This document shows positions 43,065 to 44,500 of a stretch of 44,500 nt of DNA, one piece after another (position 1 is the first letter of the stretch; each line of letters opens with the position of its first letter). The notes under the pieces were generated by a model, which made no database searches, had not been told where the DNA came from, and was given only the letters and a program-made list of their open reading frames with translations. The DNA comes from Polyangiaceae bacterium. Its GTDB lineage: Bacteria; Myxococcota_A; Polyangia; Polyangiales; Polyangiaceae. Location: the NCBI GenBank assembly GCA_016933275.1, contig JAFGBI010000404.1, forward strand, positions 1-44,500. The letters run 5' to 3'. Position numbers and translations under genes: made by a program.

Positions 43065-43307
43065 GTGCCCCGCCGCACGAACCAGCCGCGAGTCCGCCTG
43101 ATCCGCGTTCTGCTGACGGAGCCCGAATGGCGGGAGCTCCGCCGCCTCTGCCTGGCGGAGCGGTCGGACGTGAGCAGCTTGGTCCGGCGACGCGTCTTCG
43201 AGCAGGCGAAGCATGGCCATGCGAACGATCGTTGCGTGGACCACCGTAACGGCATCCCGGAGGTTGAAGATGTTCGATCGAGATGCCGTAGAGGAGTTCT
43301 TCCGTGA
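43065..43307 (+). CDS. Small ribbon-helix-helix-like protein
   Basis: The 80-residue product starts at a GTG abutting the helicase stop. Residues about 8-48 (VRLIRVLLTEPEWRELRRLCLAERSDVSSLVRRRVFEQA) fit a ribbon-helix-helix pattern: a basic strand followed by two helices. Such proteins act as autorepressors or relaxosome factors in mobile elements. The C-terminus overlaps the next gene, and only the first 48 residues look protein-like. Confidence 0.5.
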   Translation: MPRRTNQPRVRLIRVLLTEPEWRELRRLCLAERSDVSSLVRRRVFEQAKHGHANDRCVDHRNGIPEVEDVRSRCRRGVLP

Positions 43308-43698
43308 TCGCGGAAACGCGGGCGTGGCGAGCAACACGGAGCTCGCCTTGTTGCTCGACGTCACGGAGGGAACAGTGCGTGCGGTCGGCCGGAGGCTCGA
43401 GGTTCGGCGCCTTGGGTCCACGATGGCCTGGACGAAGGACGACGCCCTCGAGCTCGTGGATGAGCTGGAGGCCGCCTCCGAAGGGGATGAGGAAGACTCC
43501 GACGAGGACGATCCCGACGAGGACGATCCCGACGAGGACGATCCCGACGAGGGCGACCCCGACGAGGACGATCCCGACGAGGACGATCCCGACGAGGACG
43601 ACCCCGACGAGGACGACCCCGACGAGGACGACCCCGACGAAGACGACCCCGACGAAGACGACCCCGACGAGGACGATCCCGACGAGGACGAGTGTTGA
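43270..43698 (+). CDS. HTH protein with tandem acidic (DEDDP)n tail
   Basis: The ATG at 43270 has a strong GGAGG seven bases upstream, so I prefer it to the ATG at 43213. The 142-residue product has an N-terminal half with an HTH-like region (about 20-48, SNTELALLLDVTEGTVRAVGRRLEVRRLG). From about residue 69 the tail is almost entirely Asp, Glu and Pro, ending in Cys. The tail is extremely acidic and could mimic DNA or bind basic proteins. The minus-strand reading of the same DNA is a Val/Leu/Gly-rich repeat and looks like a shadow. Confidence 0.65.
   Translation: MFDRDAVEEFFRDRGNAGVASNTELALLLDVTEGTVRAVGRRLEVRRLGSTMAWTKDDALELVDELEAASEGDEEDSDEDDPDEDDPDEDDPDEGDPDEDDPDEDDPDEDDPDEDDPDEDDPDEDDPDEDDPDEDDPDEDEC
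43501..43680. repeat. 15-bp minisatellite encoding DEDDP, 12 copies
   Basis: Twelve consecutive 15-base units (consensus GACGAGGACGAYCCC) run from 43501 to 43680, followed by a partial unit. Units differ at few positions: one has DEGDP, and two use GAA for Glu. Length in multiples of three keeps the frame. Copy number is likely to vary by slippage. Confidence 0.92.
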
Positions 43699-44212
43699 CG
43701 ATTGAAGCGGCGGGAAGAAACGTTCTACGTCTGGCCACCGCGATCTAGGACCTCGCAGCGCGAGGTTCTGGCGAGCTCGCTCGCCAGGACGCGAGGCACA
43801 CCTGAGCTTTGGGTCACGGTGTTCGTACACGACGACGCAGCCACCGGCGCCACATCTCCTGAACGTCCTTGCGCAGCTCGCTCGACGGGACGTGCTGTCG
43901 CGCCACGGAGGAGACGAGGACGGCGTTCCCCATCGGCCACAGCACTCGCCGGTGCTCTCCGCTTCGCGGCTGCGCGTCGGCGGCCTCCCCCTGCGGGCTG
44001 CGCGCAATTGAAGGAGGCGGGGACGGCGCCTCCGCGGGGACTGTCGAATCCCGGGCGCTGGCGCGCTGAGCGCCGGGAATGGCCGGGAGGTCCTCGCGGG
44101 CGGCCGCGTCACCGTGGGGCTGGGTAGTGGCCGCCGGTCGTGGCAGACTGGAGCCTCTCGCCGGCCAGATGGAGCGCCGCCGCAGCGGATCGGCGAACGT
44201 TGGGCGGACAAA
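43699..44212. other. Stretch without a supported gene; two adjacent hairpins
   Basis: No convincing gene is seen in these 514 bases. Open frames on both strands are Arg/Pro/Ser-rich. Two strong inverted repeats follow the acidic-tail gene: 43751-43765 (6-bp stem, AGC loop) and 43768-43787 (9-bp perfect stem, 2-base loop). There is no T tract. They may end transcription of the replication module or belong to a replication or attachment structure. Confidence 0.5.
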
Positions 44213-44461
44213 ATGCTGCTGGATGTTGAACTCCTGAGAGAAGTAGACGAGGGCCTGCCACATGACGAGCCCCCCGAGGTCCTGTGGCACTACACGAGCG
44301 TGTCCGGTGCCAGGGACATCCTTCAGAGTCGTTCGCTGAGGCTCGGCTGCCATGCATTCATGAACGACCCTGCCGAAGGAACGGTCGCCGGGTCGATTGT
44401 TTCTGAGTCTTGGGCCCGACTTTGTCAGCTTCTCGCGAGTCGGGCCGCCGCCCAAGCGTGA
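44213..44461 (+). pseudogene. DUF2971-like protein, truncated
   Basis: The 82-residue product contains EVLWHYTSVSGARDILQSRSLRLGCHAFMNDPAEG, which matches the N-terminal signature of DUF2971 proteins (xHYTSxxGxxxIL...SLxxxxxxxxNDPxE). Family members usually exceed 200 residues, so this copy stops after about a third. The remainder is not visible before the window end, 39 bases later. It may be a frameshifted or truncated gene, or homology may continue outside. The function of DUF2971 is not established, and it is often found in accessory regions. Confidence 0.55.
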
Positions 44462-44500
44462 ATTGCGCGGGATCCGCCGCGCCGAGCTCGAAATTCCTAG

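Noticed and set aside
43024..44211. Minus-strand frame with a long Val/Leu/Gly repeat, as a membrane protein
   Set aside because: It is antisense to the DEDDP minisatellite. Its flanks are Arg/Pro/Ser-rich without domain features, while the plus strand has a strong ribosome-binding site and a module context.
44462..44475. TTGCGCGGGA near the right end as a possible att repeat of tRNA-fMet
   Set aside because: It matches ten bases of the tRNA 3' end only in inverted orientation. Integration would give a direct repeat, and ten GC-rich bases can match by chance.

Overview
The window looks like chromosomal DNA of a high-GC Gram-negative bacterium, most likely a myxobacterium (Myxococcota, Polyangia-like). 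The reasons are very high GC, FHA-GAF-cyclase signalling proteins, OmpA with thrombospondin-3 repeats, many Gly-rich and Cys-rich lipoproteins, and a fused exosortase E/CPBP protease. This assignment is inferred from gene content only.

Layout. (1) 1-5336: a c-di-AMP locus. A 7TM-HD phosphodiesterase (PgpH type) is divergent from folP-cdaA-cdaR. (2) 5403-9184, minus strand: a 5'-truncated cation-efflux gene, a SurA-N-like exported protein, a UPF0158 protein and glycerol kinase. (3) 9268-12320, plus strand: an FHA-GAF-class III cyclase and accA. A structured 142-bp repeat lies behind accA, and a second copy sits at 1-142. (4) 12581-19886: a lipoprotein, a degenerate phosphoglycerate kinase paralogue, secG with a long tail, a GT-C-like membrane protein, an outer-membrane-type protein, a small membrane protein and a cysteine-desulfurase-like enzyme. 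(5) 19925-29905, minus strand: a cell-surface block with LDL-receptor-A repeats, EGF-like/PPC-like domains, a Pmp-like beta-helix, exosortase E/protease, a Cys-rich lipoprotein and OmpA. (6) 30788-32092: an M23 peptidase. (7) 32247-38061, minus strand: a complete isc operon (iscS-iscU-iscA-hscB-hscA-fdx), headed by a MerR-family protein with a cysteine cluster instead of Rrf2-type IscR.

(8) From 38364 to the end: tRNA-fMet with an intrinsic terminator, followed by an integrated element. It carries a tyrosine integrase broken by a stop codon and a frameshift, an AlpA/Xis-like HTH gene, a ParB-like gene, an archaeo-eukaryotic-type primase, a zinc-finger/RecA-like helicase, a ribbon-helix-helix-like gene, an HTH protein with a (DEDDP)n acidic tail, and a truncated DUF2971-like gene. 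Most of these genes overlap or abut, so this is a compact replication module resembling phage-satellite islands. The right end of the element lies outside the window.

The most noteworthy items are the tRNA-fMet satellite-like island, the MerR-type regulator of the isc operon with candidate operator sites, the c-di-AMP synthesis/degradation divergon, the exosortase E surface block, the degenerate PGK beside secG, and the structured dispersed repeat.
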